Assembly: GCA_028023455.1 (NCBI GenBank)
Contig: JAQFVV010000157.1
Coordinates: 1,490,001 to 1,554,000 of the forward strand
Direction: 5' to 3'
DNA length: 64,000 bases
Origin: Epiperipatus broadwayi
Taxonomy: Eukaryota; Onychophora; Udeonychophora; Euonychophora; Peripatidae
Positions 1 through 12,208 of this stretch are shown in pieces. The position numbers and the translations under genes are program-made. Position 1 is the first letter of the stretch. Every line of letters begins with the position of its first letter. The notes under the pieces are model-generated. The model saw only the letters and a program-made list of their open reading frames with translations. It ran no database searches and was not told where the DNA came from.

Positions 1-1530
1 ACATATTATTTTGGTCAGATCCCAAGATTACAAAGTTATCAGCAAATTGATATGAATGTGAACAGATTCAGTAGATCTAATCATGCTCTGTGTTGCAGCT
101 CTAATACCAAATTACTCACTTTTATTATTTTTTCAATGCGGTGGACTAATTTTTTTGACTTCCAGTATGAGTCACACGAAAATAATTCAGCAGTTTTATG
201 GGTTTTCTGACAGTCCAAATAAATTGTCGATTCTTTCACATTTTGTTCGATGGCTTCCATCAGAATTGCCACTGTTCTGTCATGAATTCTCATGATGAAA
301 CACTTGTCGATCTTTCTGTCTCAGAAGAATTTGTCCAGTTTTTTTTTTCTTTTTGTGCAAAAGAGTGTCATCAATTTCAGTGATTTTGTTAGGGCCTCCA
401 ATTTTACATTTTTCTTTGTTAAACCATACTCTGTTTTCCCTTATTCTATGTATGTTAATTTGCAAGCCCAGTTGTAAGTAAATCAGATCACTGCCAAAAT
501 TGAAATTCTGGAATCCTCCAATCATTTTTTCTTATGAAGACCTATTTTATTATTACATCTTTGAAGTTTATAATGCTATTGCTTGTTCGAAGTATGGATG
601 TACTTGACTGCATTGATCTCAGTAGCAGATAAACTGCAAATATTCAACATTTTGTACTGTTTAAAAAGAAAAAAAATGTAGTATTAATCAGAAAATTAGA
701 AAAAATAAATCCTAAAAAACACTTTGAGAAGAACTTATTCACACAAAATATGAAGAATAAATGAAAGTTTGCTAGTATAACATGGAAAAGAGAGCTATAC
801 ATAAAGGAAATGGAATTAAATTTGGAACTTTAATGCAATACTGCTAGAAAATCATGATGAGGGCCTAGGTTCATTTTTCCATATAATACTATTATTATCC
901 TCAATAGAGAATCACCTTTTCACATTCATGATAATTCTACATTATTGGGAGATTCAGTGTTTATTTATGAGATTCAGGTTAACATCATGAATGTGAAAAG
1001 GCCATGTCTCCTACATTCGGATTTTATCTTTGGACTACTCATGACCTAGACCCTCATCATATTTTCTATCAGTTTCATTATTCCAAATTTTTCATTTCCT
1101 ATATTCTCTTTTCCATTTTCTACCTTTTTTTTCATTCATTCCATCTCACTCATTTCCTGATCTTTAATTTTTACCAATTTAATTTACTATTCATTTATTA
1201 TTATCTTCTAACACATGCCACACAAATCTACTATTCTTATTTTTCATTAAACCTTTATTTTTCATAATTTCATCTTAATCATTCTCTTCTTTCCATTCCA
1301 CACAACTCTTTTTTATTATTTTTACCAAAAACTTTCCATCAAAGTTTAATTCTGTAATTAATTGTATTCATTATTTTGTATCTACATTAATTATCTGATA
1401 AAATATTTATAATTGTTAATTTTTTCTAATTCAAATTATCAATCAATTTTTTCTTAAAAAATCCATTTAACATTACTTCAGTCCTTTTTTTTTTTTTTAG
1501 TATTTGTCTTTAGTTTTAGTTTCTTATTTT
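1..1530. other. AT-rich stretch, no gene seen
   Basis: Only short accidental open frames occur here. There is no splice-flanked coding block and no clear repeat. From about 1000 to 1500 one strand is strongly T-rich. It is probably intron or upstream sequence of the host gene whose exon lies at 2985. Confidence 0.5.
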
Positions 1531-1539
1531 TATTTGATA

Positions 1540-2030
1540 ACTCTTGCAATATTTTCTCAAGCTTTATAGTATTATTTGCAAAAATAACCACATCATCTTC
1601 AAAATCTAATTGATTTAAATAATTGTAATGTATTTTTTTCTCTTAACTTCCCCATCTTAATCCACAAAATATTTTTTATAAACTGCTGTAAAAACTTTTG
1701 GTGAGAATCACAGTGGAAAATCTTTGTAATTCTTAATCTTCTTAGTGTCATGTCACCTTCAACTTAATCATTGCTATGCATTTTGATAAACATTTTTCAG
1801 AATATGATTATTGTCCAGATCTATTTCTTGTTGATCTAAAACTGTATTCACTGTGGAAATACATATAGAAGCAACTGTCTTTTCATAATGTAGTAATATA
1901 GCGTATAATGACAACTTATAATTATTGGTCCTTTCTATAAGTTTTGTCAATATTTGGATATGATTCATTGAATTGAAACCTCTTTTAAATCCAACATGTT
2001 TTTGTGAGTGATTTGAATCCAAAATTCATA
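1540..2030 (-). pseudogene. LINE reverse transcriptase fragment (RTE/jockey-like), decayed
   Basis: On the minus strand, 2022 down to 1774 stays open and reads like the fingers/palm region of a non-LTR reverse transcriptase. It has KHVGFKRGFNSMNHIQ where active LINEs have a GFRKG-type block, then LHYEKTV at the motif A position, then NHILKNVYQNA. After a frame change, LDFEDDVVIFAN near 1600-1570 corresponds to the FADD motif C. In motif A the catalytic Asp is replaced by His, while the motif C Asp pair survives. Endonuclease and 3' parts are absent. The fragment resembles the LINE at 57.5-58.7 kb. The family call rests on motif similarity judged by eye; the element is certainly inactive. Confidence 0.75.
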
Positions 2031-2177
2031 GCAGATAAGTTGATATAGTAATCTTGGTAAACATCAATATAGAAGTGATTAGAAGACTGATAGATATATA
2101 ATTTCTAATAGCTTCTTTGTTATTGTGTTTGTCTGAAGGTGTTATCTTTAAATTTAATATCCAAGAATCTATAAATA

Positions 2178-2250
2178 TCCAGTTCAATTCCCATGGTAGT
2201 ACTACTAGTTAGGCCACCAATACCTGAAAAAGAGAGGAGAACGTTGTGAA
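2178..2250 (+). repeat. SINE 3' fragment (same family as 41.2, 51.3 and 53.4 kb)
   Basis: A B-box-like AGTTCAATTCC is followed by CTAGTTAGGCCACCAATACC and TGAAAAAGAG. The same order (B box, an ACTGGTCAGGCC-like block, ACACCTGAAAAAGAA) occurs at 53.38-53.43 kb and, diverged, at 41.29-41.36 kb. Only the 3' half is recognisable. Confidence 0.55.
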
Positions 2251-2984
2251 GATACTAATCTTTATGCTTTTACTAACAGGTAAATGTAATTGAAAAATTT
2301 AAATAAAGTTTAATTTTTTTTTAAAGACATTCAATATGAAATAGTTCATTATATAAATGCAAACAATCTTTATCATTTTTGTTAAAAATATGTATATCGC
2401 TACTGCATTCTTTCATCTGGTACATGTTTATCATTTATACATTTTGCATATAGTTTTACTAACTATTCTTTTATTTCCCTACCTGATTTTTGAAAGATAC
2501 CAATAATAATTTTATTATTTATTGGAGGTTTAAATATATATATATATAGTATACAAATCTGTATTAAAAATAAATAATGCAAACTATAAATAGAGAAAAA
2601 AAAAAACATTACTTTTAGCTTGGCATTACGTTTAGAAAGTGTGTATTAATATTTGTTTATTTTTATTATTCTATAATGTGTATAATAATTATACAGGAAG
2701 AAAGATAGTGGGAAATGAAGAAAAGATGAGGGAGGAGGTTGTATTTTTTTAAAAATCTAGATGTCACCATGTATAATAGTCTGTAAATATGCTCTATTAA
2801 TATATATGTTATTCTGAAAAGAACAATAAAATATTGCCAAAAGATTTAATGCATTTAAAAGTACAGTACTGTATTTGTTTTTGTGTAGCTTTTTTTGATT
2901 TTTATTTATATGTAAAAACAACATAATGGATTATATTTATTTTTTTAATGTATCTTTTATATATACATGTTGTCATTTTAATAG

Positions 2985-3064
2985 GAGATGACTCATATTC
3001 CTGTAATGTCTTATGATCCTTTGCCTCCAACTGATGCAGTTCTAAGTTACACTCGGCCACCAAG
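2985..3064 (+). CDS. Unidentified host gene, internal coding exon
   Basis: This 80-nt exon follows a T-rich tract ending in AG at 2983-2984 and ends at AAG|GTAAAA. It reads 26 codons plus two bases, starting E-M-T-H-I-P-V-M and ending S-Y-T-R-P-P. The two leftover bases AG join the first base of the next exon (8706) to give an Arg codon, so the phases agree (0 in, 2 out). Base composition is clearly less AT-rich than the flanks. The segment is proline-rich with no membrane span or known domain. I do not recognise the protein. The exon call rests on matching splice sites, phase and codon content; upstream exons must lie outside this window. Confidence 0.7.
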
Positions 3065-4670
3065 GTAAAAATATTTTATATAATAATAATTCTGATATAA
3101 TTATATAGTATGTGTGCACAACCCTGAAGAACCTATTGGTGGTAAATGCCTTTGTAAAGATGTCTCAAGAGTCTTTTCAATGGGGAATAAAGATGTCGTT
3201 AAACATAATATGCCATTTTATAAAGGATTACTATTTTTTTCCCCTTACTTATTTTGCCCTTTTTCTAATAATATTCTAGATATCCATTTACCAACTAATA
3301 ATTAGATGATAATAGTTGGCTATAGGCTGGTTATTTTTAAAAATTTTAATCTCTCTGGAGTATTCTTAGCTATCTGAAAAAAATTTAAGTCCCATATGTA
3401 ATATAAAAGAAAAAATACTGCAACATCATTACAATTAGACATGTTGCAGATGATTAAGACATTATTTAGACAGTTGGAATCATGTAAATTCAATGTACAC
3501 ATATAAATTGTTTAAGTTACAAATAACCATAGTTAAAGATGCAATTATTTCCATCAGTCTCATTCATTCATAGTTAAACTTATATTTGATTATTGAAAAT
3601 TAGATTTTATATAGATGAATTTAGATGAAATAAAATCATGCTTTAAAAGAAATTGCTGTTATAATTTTATACACATTTGCTGCCAGTTTTCAGATTTGTC
3701 ATCAGAATCTTGTATGTTATTTACGTTACTTCATTTTTCTACAAGTTAAATAAATAAAGTTACAATTTGCCATCACTCTAATCCTATCTATTAGAACTAT
3801 AGCTTCTAATTTCAACTGAGATTTTTTTATAATTACAATGAACTGAGTTCATGTATGTTCCTGAAAATATTCATAGTTTCGAATGATTGACCAAATTGTA
3901 GTCTTTATTCTAATCATTAAATTACATGGGATGGTTTTGTCCAATAGTTTTTGGTTCCATACACTGTACCCAAGTATTGTTTTTTTAGTTTTAGCTTTTT
4001 TTTAATCCAACTTGTACTTGTGGATTTTTTTAAATAAGATATTCATATGTGTTCATTTTTTTACCATAATTATGATGATATGAGAAAGATTTCTTCAGTA
4101 ATTTGATATTTTGTTACATCTCTTTATTTTTAATATAAAATGATTTTTTATTTGTGGAACAATGCATGCTAATTCTAATTATTTGGCATAGTTTACTCAC
4201 CACTTGAATTTAATCTGGTCAGTTTGCATGTACATTTTCTTGTGAAAATATGATTAATGTGTCTTGGTTAGATAATCTTCTCAAGGTTAATCTATCTTCA
4301 TCTATTATGTTTTGATAGTATTATATAGACTGTTTTTATATTCTTTTCACTTTTATCTGATCTCTTTTATTAGAGTTTGTCTATTAAAATCTTAATCATA
4401 TGGTCTATTGAAAAAGTAGAATTAAAATATTTTTTGTCACAAGTAATCTTAATCATTTCATTAATAAGCTCATGTCTATTGATATTACTTTATCTTGTGA
4501 TATTTTAATTATATCATTATATTAGTTTTTAGAAAACAGAATGAAAATTTTGTTTTTACAAAATTTAAAGGTGTTACTTTTTTAATTTACAACTTCTTTG
4601 GCTGTTTATTTTTTATCAATTATCATCTTTAAAAATTAGAAGCACCATTCAATTTTCAGCAATAGTTATT
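3065..4670 (+). other. Start of intron between exons at 2985 and 8706
   Basis: The GTAAAA donor is at 3065. The rest is AT-rich with no supported gene or repeat boundary before the duplication starting near 4680. Confidence 0.5.
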
Positions 4671-4679
4671 AAAAGTTGG

Positions 4680-7095
4680 TTACTTTTATGAGAAAATAAA
4701 TTAATGTAATTGATTATTAGATATACTAACACAGTTTCATATTGGAATTTTAAACAGATGGTAATCAACCCTTTACACATGTGCTGTACTGTTATATTAA
4801 ATCAACATTGTTTATGGTGAATGTGAGGAAACTTTTGATCCATGGAGACTTTGAAAAGATAAGGGTGGCTGTCTTATACCTGTAACGTTTTTCGTTTTGC
4901 TAGGCCACTATACGCCTCAAATTTATATTTGAGCGTGAGTTGATCAAGCTGTATCAAAAGAAAAAAGAAAGTTGTATTTCTTTTCCTAAAAAACACAGCT
5001 ATATTTCCTGATCAAACTTTGCCTATTGATGGTTGAGAATTATGCTATTGATGAGATCAGCTTTTAATTTATTTGATAGGCGCCAGGTCTTTTTATTCTA
5101 AAAAGACCGCTGATATCTGTCGCCAGCATGTCTCGCAAATAAAAAAAAATAAAATATTTTTAAAATTATTGGTCTTAGATTTTAAGAATCGGTAATTTTA
5201 CGGTAAACTAGAATTATCTTTTTTTTAAGATTATTATTCCTGGGCTTATTCAAACATATTGGCAAAGGTAAATTACATTTTTAAATCTTATTAAACTACT
5301 AATAGATTTAATAATAAAAAATAATAACTATTATTAATAACGCACAAATGAAAATTGGTATTAGAAATATATTTATTCTAATAGATAAAAAATGTTTGAA
5401 ATAAATTATTTATCAAATAAATTGGAGAGAATACACTTAATTCTGACGTGAAACATTAATAATAAAAAAATAACTGCTGAATAATTAATTACAAAGTTCT
5501 TGGTTAAATAAGAGTCTCTATCGGGATCCTATTATAAGCTTATTTTTAAGAATTGTTTGCAAACGTTACTTTTGTCACAATCAGGATAATGAAGCATTAC
5601 TTACCGGTAAGTTTTGGGAATTCAGTAGTAGATAACTATGCATAGTTTTTTGGGTAGAATGAGCTCGGCCTTTTGGTTATTATTTGATCTTGTGGTCCAT
5701 TCTCCTAGTCGGTCACGAAAGCTTTTCTGGTATACATCTTCAGGCACGATGTTTTCAGAAGCTCCGGTTCACTCCAACATGCCGAATTACTTCAGTGTAG
5801 AGCGATCTTGGATATATAATTGTTATCCAAGACCAACTAGAGAAACCCTCGAACAAGATGTCCTTCAAACTGATCTCTGCCTTTTATACTCTCTAGAGGC
5901 CCAGTTTTCCGACTTCTGCGCATATCTTTTGTTTGTCCAAATATCCGTTGATAATCTTATATATTCTTTATAAAATTTATGTTACAAAGTCTCTATTTTT
6001 TTCAGCATAATTCTGCCATCTTTAATTAGTTGAAATATTTTTACTTTCTCTTATCTAGATTGGTAATTTGTGTCTTTTGTTCTCTCCAATTCTAACTTTT
6101 ATTTCTAATTACATAAAAAAAAACCGAAAGAATAATTTAACTTTCATTGTACGTTATTTTTTTTAAAAAAAAATTAGTCAAAAAAAAATCTAAATTTACT
6201 TTTATTTTTTTAGCTTCTACCAAATGCCAATATATTTGCAACGTATATAAATAAACGTTACATACCTAAATTCAATTATATAAGCCAAAGTATCATGGAA
6301 TGAGAACATGAAGATTATATATTCTTCATTTTTTTTTTTCTTACATATATTAACACTTGCAAAAATTTTAATATATACTGCATGTTATATATTACTGAAA
6401 AATCTATGAATATTAGAAGTTGACATAGATTTTGTAATGTCTAATAATAATAATGCTTACCAAATGAAAACATAGAACTGTCAAAATCATTGACAAGCAC
6501 TCCCATGTGTAGAGAATGACAAACAACCAATCAGCACCTTGCAAGGCAGGCCTTATCTCATTAATATAACTTTGAATTTAAATATTATTGATTTAGTAGT
6601 CATAAATAATTATAAAAGTGGCAGCATCATACAATACAGTTTTCTGATAAAATAACTATTAAATTGGCAAAATAATGTAAAAATTAGCAATTTGAAAGCA
6701 AGTTTAACTGCATATGAAAATCTTCAATGAATGGAGAGAAAAGGTTAATATTCTAAGAAATTAAAATTACTGTAATTGACTAATAAATTTATCTGCGCAG
6801 TTTCAAACTGTAATTTTAAACAGAAGGTAATAAACTCTTTACACATGCACTGTACCGTTATATTAAATCAACATTGTTTTTATTGAATGTGGGGAAATTC
6901 TCAATCCAAGACACAAGATAAGAGATTTTGAAAATGTAAGAGTTGTTGTCTTATATCTAAATTCAATTATATAGGGGAATTTTAAGTATTTCAAATGAGA
7001 GCACGGAGATTTCCATCTTCTTCACTTCCATTTTCTTTATTACATATATTAACACTTATGAAATTTTAATATCTATTATATGATAATATTCAGAG
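4680..7095 (+). repeat. Tandem duplication, first copy split by a solo LTR
   Basis: The sequence at 4741-4885 (TTTTAAACAGATGGTAATCA, CTTTACACATG, ATTAAATCAACATTG) recurs at 6805-6960 with mismatches. The sequence at 6264-6388 (AAATTCAATTATATA, TTACATATATTAACACTT) recurs at 6957-7080. So an ancestral unit of about 0.7 kb was duplicated in tandem, and the LTR at 4881-6262 then interrupted the left copy. The right copy preserves the uninterrupted site at about 6951-6968. Confidence 0.7.
4881..6262. mobile_element. Solo LTR, Ty3/gypsy type, TSD TACC
   Basis: This 1,382-bp block starts TGTAACGTTT and ends AAACGTTACA, giving a 10-bp inverted terminal repeat with TG...CA ends. It is flanked by TACC at 4877-4880 and 6263-6266. 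The paired empty site in the neighbouring duplicate supports both boundaries. The interior is alignable with 35776-37223: shared segments include CTTACCGGTAAGTT (about 5600 and 36479), TTTCCTGATCA, and a TTCTGCCAT block near the right end. The LTR at 35776 abuts an integrase-bearing internal region, so this block is best read as a solo LTR left by LTR-LTR recombination. The 111-codon open frame at 5638 inside it has no recognisable domain. Confidence 0.8.
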
Positions 7096-7099
7096 ACTG

Positions 7100-8700
7100 T
7101 GTTATAGCAAGCCAGTTTTGTTTATATTTAATTTAATGCAACTTTATTTTAGTCATGGGGGAAGTAGAGTTCTTTTTTTTTTTTTTTGGAAAGGGGTGTA
7201 GATTTAAAACTAAACAAAAATAAATTATTTGATTACAAATATTGTACACACAAAAAAAAACATTTTATTTGTGTCAACTCCTAGTCCCAATGTTAATATG
7301 GAAATTAACAAATCTTACACTACATAAATGAATGTCTTCCATTTCTTTCCCTACAGAATGTAAATTAAACATTTAATTAAAAAAAACTGTCAACATATTA
7401 GATATAACTTAAGAGATAAATGAGTCTCTTATGAAACTAAGTCACTTTGACTATTATTAGCAAAATCAGTATTTATTCATAATGAAGTCAGTTAAAATGA
7501 GCTTACTGAATTTTTTTTATTAGTTTGTTAAGCTCGATATTTTCCCAATCATTTTTAAATCTTTAGTATTTAGGACATTCAATGTATCAACTTAATGTTA
7601 AAGTTTCCATTCATTACTTTACATATTCTCATGGCTTCGAGTATAAATAGTACAATTATTAGATCCTTCTGACAGCAGTAAATTTCTTTCATTTGTGCTT
7701 AATGATGGAGAGAAACAGATAAATGCTTAATGTATATGTATGATTTTTCTTCTTTTGTACACTCATCTTGCAATCAAAGTGTTACTTCGTTTTTTTACTT
7801 TTTTTTTCAATACATATCATAAGTGTTTTGTTACAGTGATGGCAAACAACCCTGTCAATGGTAGCATAACTAGGCATTTATTTTATAACTGTTCAAGCAT
7901 TACACTACACTACCAAAGCTATAACCTGGAAAAAGGAGGCAACCATCCCAAATGAATCTCTATTCAGCCATGGTAAATAATTGTGAATACAATTGACTAA
8001 AAAAAAAACATCCTTATGGCTGCTAATTGATGAACTATATGAACTGGTAAGTTTTGAAAACAACTATGTCCAATTAGAATAAGGGGGGGTTGTCTAGCAA
8101 TAGTAACAATAATCTTTATAATTCTCTCATTATCTATAGATTATTCTACTCTGCGTTTTTTTAATTAATATTTTTGAAGTATGTCATAAAAGGTTTGTTT
8201 TAATCTCTATATACTAAATAAAATATCTTTATTTTAATTAAAAGAACAAAGCAAAAATATTTTAAACAAATAGGACTGTTTTTAATTTATTTTGATTTAT
8301 TTCCCTAATCCTTAATTTATCCTTAATTAAACTAAAACTTTATCTAAATATCTTTGATTAAACCAAAATTTTATTTTAATGTCTTTCTATTTTTAAACTG
8401 AAACAAACTTATCATTTCTTTCATTTTTTTTTTTTTTAAATTTGTTATCCCATTATGGTTTTTTTATTTTACACAATGGAATCTTCTAAAAAATTTAAAA
8501 TATATAATAACCTTAGTTTTAACTTTCTCTTAGCATTTATATTCATTGGATTCTATAACTCCCAACTATGAGATTATAATATATTAAGAATTAATATCAG
8601 TGTCAGAAATATAATTTTGAATGAACATCTTATTTTTTAAATTTTGTTATCTTTTTTTATCTGAAAACTGTTTCCATTTCTTATGAAAATATTTTTTTAT
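7100..8700. other. Intron, no gene seen
   Basis: AT-rich with homopolymer A and T runs (near 7170-7190 and 8420-8440). No supported gene or bounded repeat. The acceptor of the next exon is TTTTATTTTAG at 8695-8705. Confidence 0.5.
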
Positions 8701-8705
8701 TTTAG

Positions 8706-8781
8706 AACTAGAACTCCAGAAAGTGATGGAAATATTTTATCAAGTTTTTTTAGATCTTTGTTACCAACATATAATCCAGAG
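8706..8781 (+). CDS. Unidentified host gene, second visible coding exon
   Basis: This 76-nt exon lies between TTTTATTTTAG and GAG|GTAATT. Its first base completes the Arg codon begun at 3063-3064, then 25 codons follow, from T-R-T-P-E-S-D-G through S-S-F-F-R-S-L-L-P to Y-N-P-E. It ends in phase 0. It joins in frame to the exon at 40386 across a 31.6 kb intron. The short hydrophobic patch (ILSSFFRSLL) is too short and too charged for a membrane span. Product unknown. Confidence 0.7.
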
Positions 8782-8966
8782 GTAATTATTATTTTATTGA
8801 AATCTTTCATTAAATTTTTTATTAAATCTTTCATTTTATTTTTTATAAAAAAATTAAGTTGTGTAAATTATATTTTTTAGTTATTTACTTTATTTATTAA
8901 AATAGTTTTCATCTTTTATTATATACTTTTATTGTCTGCTTTATTTTTTTGTGCATATATATATAT

Positions 8967-9772
8967 ATGAAAAACAAAAAACAAGTTAAAAACTTGCTAA
9001 CGCTTGTATTTATGTCAACAGATGGTGTTTTACCAAAAACACCGTCCAGCGTATGTTTACATAAACGGCAGAGCATGCATTCACTATCTCTAACTTTAAT
9101 TCCATTTTCAGATCATGATTTCAAGCTATTTGCTATCATCAGTGAAAGACAGGAATTTTAGAAACTAGATCTAAACACAAACTCTGAGCGTTTATGAAAC
9201 AGTTTCTATTCAGCTTGCAAGCGTGAATCTTTTAGACACGTAATGTCTTCAAACTCAGCATAGCAAGCCAGATAGCTATATGAGTCTGATCTCAGTTCAG
9301 CATCACCACATAGTAGAAGCCTCTGCAATATATATCATTGCTAGAAAGACCTCAAAGGTACATTTATGAAAAACAAAAAACAAGTTAAAAACTTGCTAAC
9401 GCTTGTATTTATGTCAACAGATGGCGTTCTACCAAAAACACCATCAAGCGTATGTTTACAGAGGTTTCTACTATGTGGTGATGCTGAACTGAGATCAGAC
9501 CCATGTAGCTATCTGGCTTGCTATGCCAAGTTTGAAGACATCATGTGTCTAAAAGATTCACGCTTGCAAGCTGAATAGAAACTGTTTCATAAACGCTCAG
9601 AGTTTGTGTTTAGATCTAGTTTCTAAAATTCCTGTCTTTCACTGATGATAGCAAATAGCTTGAAATCATGATCTGAAAGTGGAATTAAAGTTAGAGATAG
9701 TGAATGCATGCTCTGACGTTTATGTAAACATATGCTTGACAGTGTTTTTGGTAGAACGCCATCTGTTGACAT
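8967..9772. mobile_element. Foldback element with 314-bp inverted arms and a duplicated left end
   Basis: The left arm 9012-9325 is the reverse complement of 9459-9772 with only scattered mismatches, around a 133-bp spacer. The arm tip reads ATGTCAACAGATGG at 9012 and CCATCTGTTGACAT at 9759-9772. In addition, 8967-9061 (95 bp, starting ATGAAAAACAAAAAACAAG) is repeated in the same direction at 9366-9460 with about four mismatches. So the spacer carries a second copy of the left tip plus 45 bp of its outer flank. There is no coding capacity. A transcript of the intron could fold into a hairpin of about 300 bp. Non-autonomous foldback or nested MITE is the most likely nature; the family is unknown. 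Confidence 0.8.
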
Positions 9773-10370
9773 ATATATACATATATACTATATATATATG
9801 ATCACTAGAAACTAGATTTCTAGAATCCCAGCATTCCACTGAGGTGAGCCATAAGCTCGAACTAATTGGTCTGGAGTTAGGGACTTTCCATAGAGATTTT
9901 GAACTTTTTCTCTTTCAGTACTTATAAAATAAAGCTTGATTAGAGCTATTGGTAAGCTCCATCTAGTGATAAGTTAAATGCAAGCTTAAAAGCAAGTTAC
10001 AAAATTTATGATTTGTTTTATTAATTATATATATATGTTATTGTGGGTGAATGTTACTTTAAGAACATGTCATTATTATTAATTGGTTTCTAATGATCAC
10101 TCTTTAGGAAAGATAGATATTCAGATGACATTTTGAATTGTTGTTTTTTTTATTAGATATAACTATTTACTTAATGTTTTTATTCAATCTTTTTTATACT
10201 TTCAAATATAATATATATGACATTAACATTTTTTTCCATAATACAGTATCTTAACCAGGAATTCATTAAAATTGTCTGGTTTCCATTGTATACATTACTT
10301 TCATATAGTGATACACATTACTTGTAAAGTAGGCTGTGAGAAGACTATCATCCATCCATTCCAATATACT
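9773..10370. other. AT microsatellite and spacer
   Basis: A TA-rich microsatellite at 9770-9800 adjoins the foldback. The rest has no supported feature up to the LINE fragment. Confidence 0.4.
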
Positions 10371-10375
10371 ACAAA

Positions 10376-10588
10376 GTGACTTTCTCTTTCCTAGGAAGCA
10401 CAATAAAATTACTTCAACTTAATATTGAGGGTATATTAAAATCAGAAGTAAAGATATTCTATAAATTAATTGTTCAATACAAGATTGATGTAATTGTACT
10501 TCAAGAAACTTGTCATTCTTTTAATAATGATTATCTTTTTAAAATTCTTAGACTTACATGGATTGATGATAGAATGCATTCTGAATAG
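10376..10588 (+). pseudogene. LINE AP-endonuclease N-terminus (jockey-like)
   Basis: The frame reads LLQLNIEGILKSEV, then YKIDVIVLQETCH. This matches the first two motifs of the apurinic-type endonuclease of non-LTR retrotransposons: an LQxNxxG-type block with its metal/phosphate contact Asn, and the 'DIVxLQET' block with the catalytic Glu. It stops at a TAG after about 70 codons, and the remaining endonuclease is broken up by stops. It lies upstream of and co-linear with the RT piece at 11.7-12.2 kb, so it is the 5' part of one decayed LINE. Confidence 0.75.
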
Positions 10589-11689
10589 TTTTAGTTGTTT
10601 TGTTTCAAATTATTTTGTAAATTAAGCAACTTCTATTTAAGATAGTGATACTGCAATCAAAAATTAAACATTTCGATAGAAAATTTTTATGTATGTAATA
10701 TTTACAAATCGCCTAATGGAAAATGACCTTACCCTTTGCTTTTATATTTTTTGTATTAATAGGAGATTTCACTGTTAGTGATAGCCTTTTGGGTTATGTA
10801 AATGAGGAGGATCAAACAGGTTGACAACTTTTAAAATGGATAGGAACAGAAACAGCTCTGTGTTTTATATCAATAAAAATTACTAATATTACATCATTTT
10901 TTTCATAGCTAATATAAACCTAGTCTAATGACTTTTGGAATCTGCATTTTTATTTCAAGGTGGAAATTAAGAAAAGCTAACTGAGGTAGATGTACTGGAA
11001 ACCTTGAACCAAATATTAATAGAATTTTTCCAATTTTCTCTTGCTATAATAGATTTGAATAAACTCTTAATAACTGATAGAGAATCATAAACAATTCATT
11101 CTGGAGCAGAATGAAACTGGGGGTGCTCTTTATAACCAATTTTTATCTAGCAAATATTCAGAAATTTCTGTCAACCTTATAAAATCATTGGGTAATTCCA
11201 GAAAAGAAAAATGAAAAGAGACCATGAGGAAACAAAACTTTACAAAATCTGCCAATCTTCTATACTGAATTTCTAAACCCAAGATTGATAGAATAGGGGG
11301 AAACATTATTAGAACAGAGTTGCAAGCATCTCTTTCACCATGCTAGCTATAATAGCATTCTGATAAAAACTGTGGATGTTGGTGACTTGCATAATTTCTA
11401 AAAATTTAGTATCCTAAAGCCAACGCATGATTATCAGAATTATTTCAATAACATTAGTTATACTGATAGTATTCCAAAAATTTGGGGGAAAATCACACAT
11501 TTATAGCAATCTTAAGACTAAAACAAAGCTATCAATGATCAAAAAATTATTATCTACAGTTTTATTACATATCCTATGTAAGCTTTTTGAAAGAATCATA
11601 TTAACAAGAATTTACCAATAGGTGAGAGTCAGCTTCCTTTAGAGAAGGCTGGTTTTGGGCTAGGAATAAACAGTTGTGAACAAGTTTCA

Positions 11690-12200
11690 CAGTGAAAAAA
11701 GCTTTTAAAATAAGATAAAAATTGGTACTGTTTTTATTGATCTAACCTCAACTTATGATTTTATTTATTTTCTTCTAAAAGTTTGTAAAATTCTTATTAT
11801 AAAAAAATGATTAATTTACTAGAAAAAATTCTTTCTAATAGAAAAATTCAAGTGATCTTAATTGATCACTATAGCGCTACAAAATTTTATAGTATGGATT
11901 GCCCACATGGTTCAGTTCTCTCACGTACTTTATGTAATATATTCATCAATTATCTTCCAGATACAGAAGGCAGGAAATTCATCTATGCAGATGACATTGT
12001 TTTGACTTCTCAAGACATTTTTTTCCTGAAAATAAAAATGTCTTGAAAGGATTTGAAAAAATTGGGAATGTTTTTTTTTATAAGACTGGGATTTTATTTT
12101 TAGTCCAATGAGAATAATATATTCAATTTTTATCTAAACAGTGTGGAATTATATTGTAATTATTTGAAATATAATCTCAAACCATTCTGTTTATAATTGT
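11690..12200 (+). pseudogene. LINE reverse transcriptase core, decayed
   Basis: 11807-12046 stays open. It contains LSNRKIQVIL, then CPHGSVLSRTLCNIFINYLP (RT motif B, normally 'PQGSVLSPTLFNIYI-DLP'), then GRKFIYADDIVLTSQ (motif C, YADD intact). Just upstream, with a frame change, an 'FIDLTSTYDF'-like motif A region can be read at about 11735-11765. The Gln of the PQGS block is His here. It is co-linear with the endonuclease piece at 10.4 kb and the C-terminal piece at 13.4 kb. Multiple stops and shifts mean no function. Confidence 0.75.
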
Positions 12201-12208
12201 CCTTCCAT

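Noticed and set aside
5638-5973. 111-codon open frame on +
   Set aside because: Lies wholly inside the solo LTR. The related LTR at 35.8 kb has a different, non-homologous frame here, and no domain is visible.
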